Origin: Aegilops tauschii subsp. strangulata
Taxonomy: Eukaryota > Streptophyta > Magnoliopsida > Poales > Poaceae
Reading direction: 5' to 3'
Assembly (NCBI RefSeq): GCF_002575655.3
Contig: NC_053040.3
Coordinates: 223,462,628-223,526,627, forward strand
Length of the DNA: 64,000 bases
Of this stretch, positions 34,801 to 44,747 are shown in pieces; position 1 is the first letter of the stretch, and each line of letters begins with the position of its first letter. Below the pieces are notes generated by a model. The model did no database searches and was not told where the DNA came from. It was given only the letters and a program-made list of their open reading frames with translations. The translations under genes and the position numbers were made by a program.

Positions 34801-35547
34801 TCACATGAAAGACAAGAATTGAAGCACAAATAGAGCATCATGTAGCATGTGAAAAACACATCTAAGTCTAACATACTTCCTATGCATAGGCATCTCATAC
34901 GTAAACAAATTATCAAGACAAACAAAAACTAGCATATACAAGGAAGCGGAAAGAAACAATAGCAATCTCAACATAACGAGAGGTAATTTAGTAACATGAA
35001 AATTTCCACAACCATGTTTTCCTCTCTCATAATAATTGCATGTAGGATCGTAAGCAAATTCAACAATATAGCTATCACAAGACATATTCTTAATACGATC
35101 CACATGTATGCAAAGTTGACACTCTTCCAAAATAGTGGGATTGACATTAACTAAAGTCATGACCTCTCCAAACCCACTTTCAATATTATTGCAAACATTA
35201 TTATTAATCTCATATTCATCATGGGGCTTAAATAAATTTTCAAGATCATAAGAAGAATCACCCCAATCATGATCATTGTAACAAGTAGTAGACGTAGCAA
35301 AACTAGCATCCCCAAGCTTAGGGTTTTGCATATTATTAGCACGATTGACATCAAGAGAATTTATAGTAAAATCATTGAAATCATGCTTTTTATTCAAGGA
35401 GCTATCGTGAATCTCTTCATCACAATTTTCAGATTTACGAATTTCAAGCAAAACCTCATAAAGATAATCTAGTGCACTCAAATCACTAGAAATTGGTTCA
35501 TCATAATTGGATCTCTTAAAAAGATTAGCAAGGGGATCAGGATCCAT
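34801..35547 (-). CDS. 248-codon frame of array H, copy 1, unknown, hydrophobic C-terminus
   Basis: The start Met at 35547 lies about 210 bp after the primer site, where gag would normally begin. The first 150 residues are polar and acidic (KSENCDEEIHDSSLNKK; DWGDSSYDLENLFKPHDEYE). A Cys-containing stretch follows (ILEECQLCIHVDRIKNM; YDPTCNYYERGKHGCGNF). The last 60 residues are hydrophobic with two likely membrane segments (LPLVMLRLLLFLSASLYML; then CVFHMLHDALFVLQFLSF). No gag, protease or RT motif is visible. I do not recognise a family. An envelope-like leftover of an Athila element or a fused gag remnant is possible. Copy 2 (40386-40920) is broken. Confidence 0.5.
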   Translation of the reverse strand: MDPDPLANLFKRSNYDEPISSDLSALDYLYEVLLEIRKSENCDEEIHDSSLNKKHDFNDFTINSLDVNRANNMQNPKLGDASFATSTTCYNDHDWGDSSYDLENLFKPHDEYEINNNVCNNIESGFGEVMTLVNVNPTILEECQLCIHVDRIKNMSCDSYIVEFAYDPTCNYYERGKHGCGNFHVTKLPLVMLRLLLFLSASLYMLVFVCLDNLFTYEMPMHRKYVRLRCVFHMLHDALFVLQFLSFM

Positions 35548-35755
35548 ATCAATAGATTTTTAGCAAGCGAAGATGCAAGCACATAGAAGGCACATGGCAA
35601 CACAAGCAAACGAAAAAGACGAGCGAAAGAGAGAGGGCGAATAAAATGGCAAGGGTGAAGTGGGGGAGAGGAAAACGAGAGGCAAATGGCAAATAATGTA
35701 ATGCGGGAGATAAGGGTTTGTGATGGGTACTTGGTATGTTGACTTTTGCGTAGAC

Positions 35756-35773
35756 TCCTCGGCAACGGCGCCA
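35756..35773 (-). other. primer binding site of array H, copy 1
   Basis: tRNA-Asp type with one base changed: plus strand TCCTCGG against TCCCCGG in the other copy. 11 bases lie between it and the LTR end at 35785. Confidence 0.85.
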
Positions 35774-35784
35774 GAAATCCTTCT

Positions 35785-37356
35785 TGCTACCTCTTGAGCA
35801 CTGCGTTGGTTTTCCCTTGAAGAGGAAAGGGTGATGAAGTAACACAGCATAAGTATTTCCCTCAGTTTTTGAGAACCAAGGTATCAATCCAGTAGGAGGC
35901 CACGCACGAGTCCCTCGCACCTACACATACAAATAAAATCCTCACAACCAACACAATAAAGGGGTTGTCAATCCCTTCACGGTCACTTGTGAAAGTGAGA
36001 TATGATAAGATAATATTTTTGGTATTTTATGATAAAGATGCAAAGTAAAGAAAGCAAAATAAATGGTGCCCGAAATAGCTTGTTGTTGGGAGATTAATAT
36101 GATGAAAAATAGACCCGGGGGCCATAGGTTTCACTAGTGGCTTCTCTCGAGAGCATAAGTATTACGGTGGGTAAACAAATTACTGTTGAGCAATTGACAG
36201 AATTGAGCATAGTTATGAGAATATCTAGGTATGATCATGTATATAGGCATCACGTCCGCGACAAGTAGACCGACTCCTGCCTGCATCTACTACTATTACT
36301 CCACACATCGACCGCTATCCAGCGTGCATCTAGAGTATTAAGTTCAAAAGAACAGAGTAACGCTTTAAGTAAGATGACATGATGTAGAGGGATAAACTCA
36401 TGCAATATGATATAAACCACATCTTGGTATCCTCGATGGCAACAATACAATACGTGCCTTACTGCCCCTGCTGTCACTGGGAAAGGACACCGCAAGATTG
36501 AACCCAAAGCTAAGCACTTCTCCCATTGCAAGAAAGATCAATCTAGTGTTCCAAACCAAACTGATAATTCGAAGAGACTTGCAAAGATAACCAATCATAC
36601 ATAAAAGAATTCAGAGAAGATTCAAATATTGTTCATAGATAAACTTGATCATAAACCCACAATTCATCGGTCTCAACAAACACACCACAAAAGAAGATTA
36701 CATCGAATAGATCTCCACGAGAATCGTGGAGAACTTTGTATTGAGATCCAAAGAGAGAGAAGAAGCCATCTAGCTAATAACTATGGACCCGAAGGTCTGA
36801 GGTAAACTACTCACACATCATCGGAGAGGCTATGGTGTTGATGTAGAAGCCCTCCGTGATCGATGCCCCCTCCGGCGGAGCTCCGGAAAAGGCCCCAAGA
36901 TGGGATCTCACGGGTACAGAAGGTTGTGGTGGTGGAATTAGGTTTTTGGCTCCGTATCTAGTAGTTTGTGGGTACGTAGGTATATATAGGAGGAAGAAGT
37001 ACGTCGGTGGAGCAACGTGGGCCCCACGAGGGTGGAGGGCGCCCCCGGGGGGGTAGGCGCGCCCCCTACCTCGTGCTTTCCTGGTAGCTTTCTTGATGTA
37101 GGGCCAAGTCCTCTGGATTACGTTCGTTCCAAAAATCACGTTCCCGAAGGTTTCATTCCGTTTGGACTCCGTTTGATATTCTTTTTCTGCGGAACTCTGA
37201 AATAGGCAAAAATTAACAATTCTGGGCTGGGCCTCCGGTTAATAGGTTAGTCCGAAAAATAATATAAAAGTGTATAATAAAGCCCATTAATGTCCAAAAC
37301 AGAATATAATATAGCATGTAACAATCAAAAAATATAGATACGTTGGAGACGTATCA
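35785..37356 (-). repeat. LTR 2 of array H (1572 bp, shared middle LTR)
   Basis: Same ends as LTR 1. It serves as 5' LTR for interior 1 and as 3' LTR for interior 2. Its purine tract side (37358-37371) is intact. Few differences from LTR 1 by eye. Confidence 0.9.
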
Positions 37357-40300
37357 AGCATCCCCAAGCTTAATTCCTGCTCGTCCTCGAGTAGGTAAAT
37401 GATAAAAACAAAATTTTTGATGTGGAATGCTACTTGGCATAATTTCAATGTAATTCTCTTAATTATGGTATGAATATTCAGATCCGAAAGATTCAAGACA
37501 AAAGTTTAATATTGACATAAAAATAATAATACTTCAAGCATACTAACTAAGCAATTATGTCTTCACAAAATAACATGGCCAAAGAAAGTTATCCCTACAA
37601 AATCATATAGTCTGGCTATGCTCTATCTTCACCACACAAAGTATTTAAATCATGCACAACCCCGATGACAAGCCAAGCAATTGTTTCATACTTTTGATGT
37701 TCTCAAACTTTTTCAATCTTCACGCAATACATGAGCGTGAGCCATGGACATAGCACTATATGTGGAATAGAATGGTGGTTGTGGAGAAGACAAAAAGGAG
37801 AAGATAGTCTCACATCAACTAGGCGTATCAACGGGCTATGGAGATGCCCATTAATAGATATCAATGTGAGTGAGTAGGGATTTCCATGCAATGGATGCAC
37901 TAGAGCTATAAGTATATGAAAGCTCAACAAAAGTAACTAAGTGGGTGTGCATCAATCTCGCTTGCTCACGAAGACCTAGGGCATTTTGAGGAAGCCCATC
38001 ATTGGAATATACAAGCCAAGTTCTATACTGAAAAATTTCCCACTAGTATATGAAAGTGATATGATAGGAGACTCTCTATCATGAAGATCATGGTGCTACT
38101 TCGAAGCACAAGTGTGGTAAAAGGATAGTAACATTGCCCCTTATCTCTTTTTCTCTCATTTTTTATTTGGGCCTTTTCTCTTTTTTTATGGCCTCTCTCT
38201 TTTTTTTAGTCCGGAGTCTCATCCCGACTTGTGGGGGAATCATAGTCTCCATCATCCTTTCCTCACTTGGGACAATGCTCTAAAAAATGATGATCATCAC
38301 ACTTTTATCTACTTACAACTCAACAATTACAACTCAATACTTAGAACAAAATATGACTCTATGTGAATGCCTCCGACGGTATACCGGGATATGCAATGAA
38401 TCAAGAGTGACATGTATGAAAGAATTATGAACGGTGGCTTTGCCACAAATACAATGTCAACTACATGATCATGCAAAGCAATATGACAATGATGGAGCGT
38501 GTCATAATAAACAGAACGGTGGTAAGTTGCATGGCAATATATCTCGGAATGGCTATGGAAATGCCATGATAGGTAGGTATGGTGGCTGTTTTGAGGAAGG
38601 TATATGGTGGGTGTATGATACCGGTGAAAACTGCGCGGTATTAGAGAGGCTAGCAATGGTGGAAGGAAGAAAGTGCGTATAATCCATGGACTCAACATTA
38701 GTCATAAAGAACTCATATACTTATTGCAAAAATTTACAAGTTATCGAAGCAAAGTATTACACGCATGCTCCTAGGGGGATACATTGGTAGGAAAATACCA
38801 TCGCTCGTCCCCGACCGCCACTCATAAGGAAGACAATCAATAAATAAATCATGCTCCGACTTCATCACATAACGGTTCACCATACGTGCATGCTACGGGA
38901 ATCACAAACTTTAACACAAGTATTTCTCAAATTCAAAACTACTCAACTAGCATGACTCTAATATCACCATCTTCATATCTCAAAACAATTATCTAGTATC
39001 AAACTTCTCATAGTATTCAACACACTCATAAGAATTTTTTTTACTAATCTTGAATGCCTATCATAATTAAAGCAAATTACCACGCTGTTTTGTAGGACTC
39101 TCAAAATAATCTAGCTAAGTGAAGCATGAGAGAACAATAGTTTCTATAAAACAAATCCACCACCGTGCTCTAAAAGATATAAGTGAAGCACTAGAGCAAA
39201 AACTATATAACTCAAAAGTGAAGCACATAGAGTATTCTAACAAATTCCGAATCATGTGTGTCTATCTCAAAAGGTGTGTACAGAAAGGATGATTGTGGCA
39301 AACTAACAAATAAAGACTCAAATAATACAAGACGCTCCAAGCAAAACACATATCATGTGGTGAATAAAAATATAGCTCCAAGTAAAGTTACCGATGGAAG
39401 TAGACGAAAGAGGGGATGCCTTCCGGGGCATCCCCAAGCTTTGGCTTTTAGGTGTCCTTAGATTATCTTGGGGTGCCATGGTCATCCCCAAGCTTAGGCT
39501 CTTGCCACTCCTTGTTCCATAATCCATCAAATCTTTTACCCAAAACTTGAAAACTTCACAACACAAAACTTAACAGAAAATGTCGTGAGCTCCGTTAGCG
39601 AAAGAAAACAAAACACCACTTCAAGGTACTGTAATGAACTCATTCTTTATTTATATTGGTGTTAAACCTACTGTATTCCAACTTCTCTATGGTTTATAAA
39701 CTATTTTACTAGCCATAGATTCATCAAAATAGGCAAACAACACACGAAAAACAGAATCTGTCAAAAACAGAACAGTCTGTAGTAATCTGTAACTAACGCA
39801 AACTTCTGGAACTCCAAAAATTCAGCCAAAATAGAAGGACCTATACAATTTTTTTATTGATCAGAAGAAATTGGAATCAATATTTTATCACGTTCTGTTG
39901 ATTTTTAACAATTATTTTCGTGAACAGAAAGTTTCTGGAATTTTCAGCAAGATCAAATAACTATCATCCAAGAAGATCCTATAGGTTAAACTTGGCACAA
40001 ACACTAATTAAAACATAGAAACACATCTAACCAGAGGCTAGATCAAATATTTGTTCCTAAACAGAAGCAAAAAGCAAAAAAACTAAAATTAAAATTTGGT
40101 TGCCTCCCAACAAGCGCTATCGTTTAACGCCCCTAGCTAGGAATAAGATTTCAATGATGCTCACATGAAAGACAAGATTTGAAGCACAAATAGAGCATCA
40201 TGTAGCATGTGAAAAACACATCTAAGTCTAACATACTTCCTATGCATAGGCATCTCATACGTAATCACATTATCAAGACAAACAAAAACTAGCATATACA

Positions 40301-40385
40301 AGGAAGCGGAAAGAAACAATAGCAATCTCAACATAACGAGAGGTGATTTAGTAACATGAAAATTTCCACAACCATGTTTTCCTCT

Positions 40386-40920
40386 CTAATAATAATTGCA
40401 TGTAGGATCGTAAGCAAATTCAACAATATTGCTATCACGAAACATATTCTTAATACGATCCACATGTATGCAAAGTTGACACTCTTCCAAAATAGTGGGA
40501 TTGACATTAACTAAAGTCATGACCTCTCCAAATCCACTTTCAATATTGTTGCAAACATTATTATCAATCTCATATTCATCATGGGGCTTAAATAAATTTT
40601 CAAGATCATAAGAAGAATCACCCCAATCATGATCATTGTAACAAGTAGTAGACATAGCAAAACTAGCATCCCGAAGCTTAGGGTTTTGCATATTATTAGC
40701 ACGATTGACATCAAGAGAATTTATAGTGAATCATTGCAATCATGCTTTTTATTCGAGGAGCTATCGTGAATCTCTTCATAAATTTCTTCATCACAATTTT
40801 CAGATTTACGAATTTCAAGCAAAACCTTATAAAGATAATCTACTGCACTCAAATCACTAGAAATTGGTTCATATAATTGGATCTCTTAAAAAGATTAGCA
40901 AGGGGATGAGGATCCATATC
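40386..40920 (-). pseudogene. copy 2 of the array H frame, broken
   Basis: This is the counterpart of 34801-35547. It keeps LENLFKPHDEYE and ILEECQLCIHVDRIKNM, but a small deletion near 40726-40735 shifts the frame, another near 40872 removes bases of the start side, and a stop at 40386 (after CNYY) removes the hydrophobic C-terminus. A 12-bp insertion-like difference (CATAAATTTCTT region, near 40778) is also present. Non-functional. Confidence 0.75.
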
Positions 40921-41125
40921 AATAGATTTTTAGCAAGCGAAGATGCAAGCACATAGAAGGCACATGGCAACACAAGCAAACGAAAAAGACGAGCGGAAGA
41001 GAGAGGGCGAATAAAATGGCAAGGGTGAAGTGGGGTAGAGGAAAACGAGAGGCAAATGGCAAATAATGTAATGCGGGAGATAAGGGTTTGTGATGGGTAC
41101 TTGGCATGTTGACTTTTGCGTAGAC

Positions 41126-41143
41126 TCCCCGGCAACGGCGCCA
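41126..41143 (-). other. primer binding site of array H, copy 2
   Basis: Perfect match to the tRNA-Asp type site also seen at 1141-1158, 11 bases from the LTR end at 41155. Confidence 0.9.
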
Positions 41144-41154
41144 GAAATCCTTCT

Positions 41155-42739
41155 TGCTACCTCTTGAGCATTGCGTTGGTTTTCCCTTGAAGAGGAAGGG
41201 TGATGCGGTAAAGCAGCGTAAGTATTTCCCTCAGTTTTTGAGAATCAAGGTATCAATCTAGTAAGAGGCCACGCACGAGTCCCTCGCACCTACACAAACA
41301 AATAAAATCCTCGCAACCAACGCAATAAAGGGGTTGTCAATCCCTTCACGGTCACTTATGAAAGTGAGATCTGATAGATATGATAAGATAATATTTTTGG
41401 TATTTTTATGATAAAGATGCAAAGTAAAGAAAGCAAAATAAACGCCGCCAGAAATAGCTTGTTGTTGGGAGATTAATATGATGGAAAATAGACCCGGGGG
41501 CCATAGGTTTCAGTAGTGGCTTCTCTCGAGAGCATAAGTATTACAGTGGGTAAACAAATTACTGTTGAGCAATTGACAGAATTGAGCATAGTTATGAGAA
41601 TATCTAGGTATGATCATGTATATAGGCATCACGTCCGCGACAAGTAGACCGACTCCTGCCTGCATCTACTACTATTACTCCACACATCGACCGCTATCCA
41701 ACATGCATCTAGAGTATTAAATTCAAAAGAACAGAGTAACGCTTTAAGTAAGATGACATGATGTAGAGGGATAAACTCATGCAATATGATATAAACCCCA
41801 TCTTGTTATCCTCGATGGCAACAATACAATACGTGCCTTGCTGCCCCTGCTGCCACTGGGAAAGTACACCGCAAGATTGAACCCAAAGCTAAGCACTTCT
41901 CCCATTGCAAGAAAGATCAATCTAGTAGGCCAAGCCAAACTGATAATTTGAAGAGACTTGCAAAGATAACCAATCATACATAAAAGAATTCAGAGAAGAT
42001 TCAAATATTGTTCATAGATAAACTTGATCATAAACCCACAATTCATCGGTCTCAACAAACACACCGCAAAAGAAGATTACATCGAATAGATCTCCACGAG
42101 AATCGTGGAGAACTTTGTATTGAGATCCAAAGAGAGAGAAGAAGCCATCTAGCTAATAACTATGGACCTGAAGATCTGAGGTAAACTACTCACACATCAT
42201 CGGAGAGGCTATGGTGTTGATGTAGAAGCCCTCCGTGATCGATGTACCCTCCGGCGGAGCTCCGGAAAAGGCCCCAAGATGGGATCTCATGGGTACAGAA
42301 CGTTGCGGCGGTGGAATTAGGTTTTTGGCTCCGTATCTGGTAGTTTGGGGGTACGTAGGTATATATAGGAGGAAGAAGTACGTCGGTGGAGCAACATGGG
42401 CCCCACGAGGGTGGAGGGCACGCCCATGGGGGTAGGCGCGCCCCCCTACCTTGTGCCTTCCTGGTAGCTTTCTTGAGATAGGGTCCATGTCCTCTGGATC
42501 ATGTTCGTTCCAAAAATCACGTTCCCGAAGGTTTCATTCCGTTTGGACTCCGTTTGATATTCTTTTTCTGCGAAACTCTGAAATAGGCAAAAAACATCAA
42601 TTCTGGGCTGGGCCTCCGGTTAATAGGTTAGTCCCAAAAATAATATAAAAGTGTATAATAAAGCCCATTAATGTCCAAAACAGAATATAATATAGCATGG
42701 AACAATCAAAAATTATAGATACGTTGGAGACTAAAATCA
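41155..42739 (-). repeat. LTR 3 of array H (1585 bp, outer 5' LTR)
   Basis: It matches LTRs 1 and 2, but its outer end reads GACTAAAATCA on the plus strand instead of GACGTATCA. It still ends in CA/TG and is followed at once by ATATG (42740-42744), which equals the five bases before LTR 1. Confidence 0.85.
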
Positions 42740-43704
42740 ATATGCCCATGCTCTAACAAATATAATTGAAGCAAAAGAGCATTCTACAAATGGCGGTTTT
42801 CTATGTGTGGGGAAACAGGCAATCCAAACTTCAAATGATATAAGTGAAGCACATGAAGCATTCTATAAAGCCATACTCAAAAGATATAAGTGAAGTGCAA
42901 TGGTCATTCTATAAATCAACCAAGGGCTATCTCATACCAGCATGGTGCATCAAAGAAAAGTGAAAACTAAATGCAAAAGATGCTCCAAGATTTTCACATA
43001 TCACATGAACGAAACGAAACCGAAAACATACCGATACTTGTTGAAGAAAGATGGGATGCCTTCCGGGGCATCCCCAAGCTTAGACGCTTGAGTCTCCTTG
43101 AATATTTACTTGGGGTGCCTTGGGCATCCCCAAGCTTCAGCTCTTGCTTCTCCTCCTTCTCCTCATATTGAGACCTCCTCGATCTTTGATCACTTCATCC
43201 ACACAAAACTCAACAGAAAGCTCGGTAAGATTTGTTAGTATAATAAAGCAAATCACTACTCTAATATTGTTGCAAACCAATTCATATTTTGTTTTTTCAT
43301 TGGAGCTACTGTAATATGACTTTTTCCATGGCTTAATCCACTGATAGAAATCGATAGTTCCATCAAAACAAGCAAACAATGCATCAAAAACAGAATCTGT
43401 CTCAAACAGGATAGTCTGTAGTAATCTGAACATTCACCATACCTATGGTACTCCAAAAATTCTGAAAAATTTAGGAAAAATAAATAATTTGTAAAGAAAG
43501 ACAGTGCAAAAAGTTTCAGAACCGTTTGACGTTCCAGTAAAAAAATGTAAAATCGCGCACTACAGCCAAAGCTTTTGTTTTGTACCGCACAAACCAACAA
43601 GCAATGTAAACATCCTAAAGGCAAATCTTGGCACATTATTTTTATGATACAATGGATTTGTACTTTATAAAAGCACTCAACAGAAATAAATGATTCTCTA
43701 AAAC
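42740..43704 (-). other. non-coding interior of element C, second part
   Basis: GATATAAGTGAAGCA-type repeats are at about 42755-42920. Twin hairpins are at 43053-43137, with GCATCCCCAAGCTT at 43068 and 43124. No coding frame: the 166-codon frame near 43256-43756 crosses into the next element. The stretch is similar to 33750-34450 of array H at a lower level than H copies are to each other. Confidence 0.75.
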
Positions 43705-44138
43705 TGTCACGCCCAATATGCGATACTATCCTAAAGAGACTCGAAGGTCCCACCAAGGATAGAACCGCATATTGACACGCTTTTGCAAGGTGGATATCAT
43801 TACATCAACATTACATAATAGATGGGGATACATACAAGGCATACAAATGCCGCAAGAATACATCAATACATCATACATAAGATCCACATCCGACTACGGA
43901 TGAAACACAAACAGAAGCTCAAACGACATCCACCCTGCTAGCCCAGGCTGCCGACCTGGAACCTATCCCCTGATCGAAGAAGAAGCAGAAGAAGAACTCC
44001 AAAACAAGAAACATCGCTCTCGCGTCATGATCATCGCAAAACCTGTACCTGCAACTATTGTTGTAGTAATCTGTGAGCCACGAGGACTCAGCAATCCCAT
44101 TACCATGGGTATCAAGACTAGCAAAGCTTAAAGGGTAA
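43705..44138. mobile_element. LTR-like fragment G
   Basis: It begins TGTCACGCCCAATATGCG, a typical LTR start, and has no coding frame. It is cut at 44139 by the LTR of element D, so D inserted in it. The family is not recognised with certainty. No internal domain or second LTR is in the window. Confidence 0.5.
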
Positions 44139-44659
44139 TGTTGGGGATATAACTACTGGCGTAACCCGCCCAGGAGGGGCCGGGTTACGTTATGGTAATT
44201 CATCATATGAAGCCCAATATCAAAGCTTGAAGATGGCGGTTCAATAAAGGGCCTAAAGCCCGTAGGTGATTTAAGGCCCGTAGTGATAAACCACCGTAAT
44301 GGCGTGACTTGTGTTGTAAGGCAAGATTAACTAGTTACCGAGCCGGATACTGTTTATAAGCCGGCCGGGACTCTGTAGACCGCGGGGCGTCAGCCTGTGT
44401 ATATAAGGGGATGACCCGCCGGCGGCTTAAGAGAGATAACATCAAATCGGTAGCCAGGCATAGCGGATTCGCTCCCTGGTCATCGAACCCCTAGTAATTC
44501 CACCTCAACTGGAGTAGGCTTTTACCTTCACCGTAAGGGGACGAACCAGTATAACCCTCGTGTCCTTTGTCCCGCTTTAACCCCTTTAAGCTTCCTAGTT
44601 GCGATGGCTCCACGACTAAGCCCTTTCACAAGGGCATCTGCCGTGACTATTCCACGATA
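44139..44659 (+). repeat. 5' LTR of element D (521 bp)
   Basis: Begins TGTTGGGGATATAACTACTG. TATATAAGG at 44400-44408 is the promoter candidate. It ends CCACGATA where E has CCACGACA, so the last CA is mutated. The primer site TGGCGCCCACCGTGGGGC follows at 44662-44679. Confidence 0.85.
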
Positions 44660-44661
44660 GT

Positions 44662-44679
44662 TGGCGCCCACCGTGGGGC
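44662..44679 (+). other. primer binding site of element D
   Basis: TGGCGCCCACCGTGGGGC, two bases after the LTR end, identical to the site in element E at 54497. The matching tRNA is not identified with certainty. Confidence 0.7.
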
Positions 44680-44747
44680 CAACGCGTGGTGGATTTGAGT
44701 TCTTGAAGGGCAGCTTCGAAGGGCTCAAGGGATACGCTGTGGGCCGG

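Larger units (their letters stand above)
31999..35784 (-). other. interior 1 of array H with repeated purine-tract motifs
   Basis: Primer site at 35756-35773 (one mismatch to tRNA-Asp type), one frame at 34801-35547, and 2.8 kb without genes at 31999-34800. GCATCCCCAAGCTT (minus: AAGCTTGGGGATGC) is found at 32000, 34068, 34122 and 35306. A perfect 9-bp-stem hairpin is at 34052-34075. GTGAAGCA-type repeats are at about 33750-33870. Confidence 0.8.
37357..41154 (-). other. interior 2 of array H
   Basis: Same order of blocks as interior 1: conserved GTAGGTAAATGATAAAA near 37391, the hairpin at about 39412-39435, and the primer site at 41126-41143. Two of the four GCATCCCCAAGCTT motifs are mutated here (near 39481 and 40666). 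37357-40385 holds no gene. Confidence 0.85.
30416..42739 (-). mobile_element. tandem array H: LTR-interior-LTR-interior-LTR, non-autonomous Athila-like
   Basis: Three LTRs (30416-31998, 35785-37356, 41155-42739) alternate with two interiors (31999-35784, 37357-41154), all in the same orientation with a period of about 5.37 kb. The two interiors differ by a few percent by eye. ATATG flanks the whole (30411-30415 and 42740-42744), so it sits in element C as one insertion. This is the product expected from unequal exchange between LTRs, or from integration of a multimer. There is no gag, RT or integrase. The only frame of note is at 34801-35547. Confidence 0.85.
27057..43704 (-). mobile_element. 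Athila-like element C (3' part), split by array H
   Basis: 3' LTR 27057-28583, interior 28584-30415, then array H (30416-42739), then interior again 42740-43704. The two interior parts join across the ATATG duplication into a sequence that aligns with the interior of H (GATATAAGTGAAGCA blocks, GCATCCCCAAGCTT motifs and an ACAGAATCTGTC stretch). Its own 5' LTR and primer site are missing because G and D begin at 43705. Left flank AGACG at 27052-27056 should be one target copy. Confidence 0.8.
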
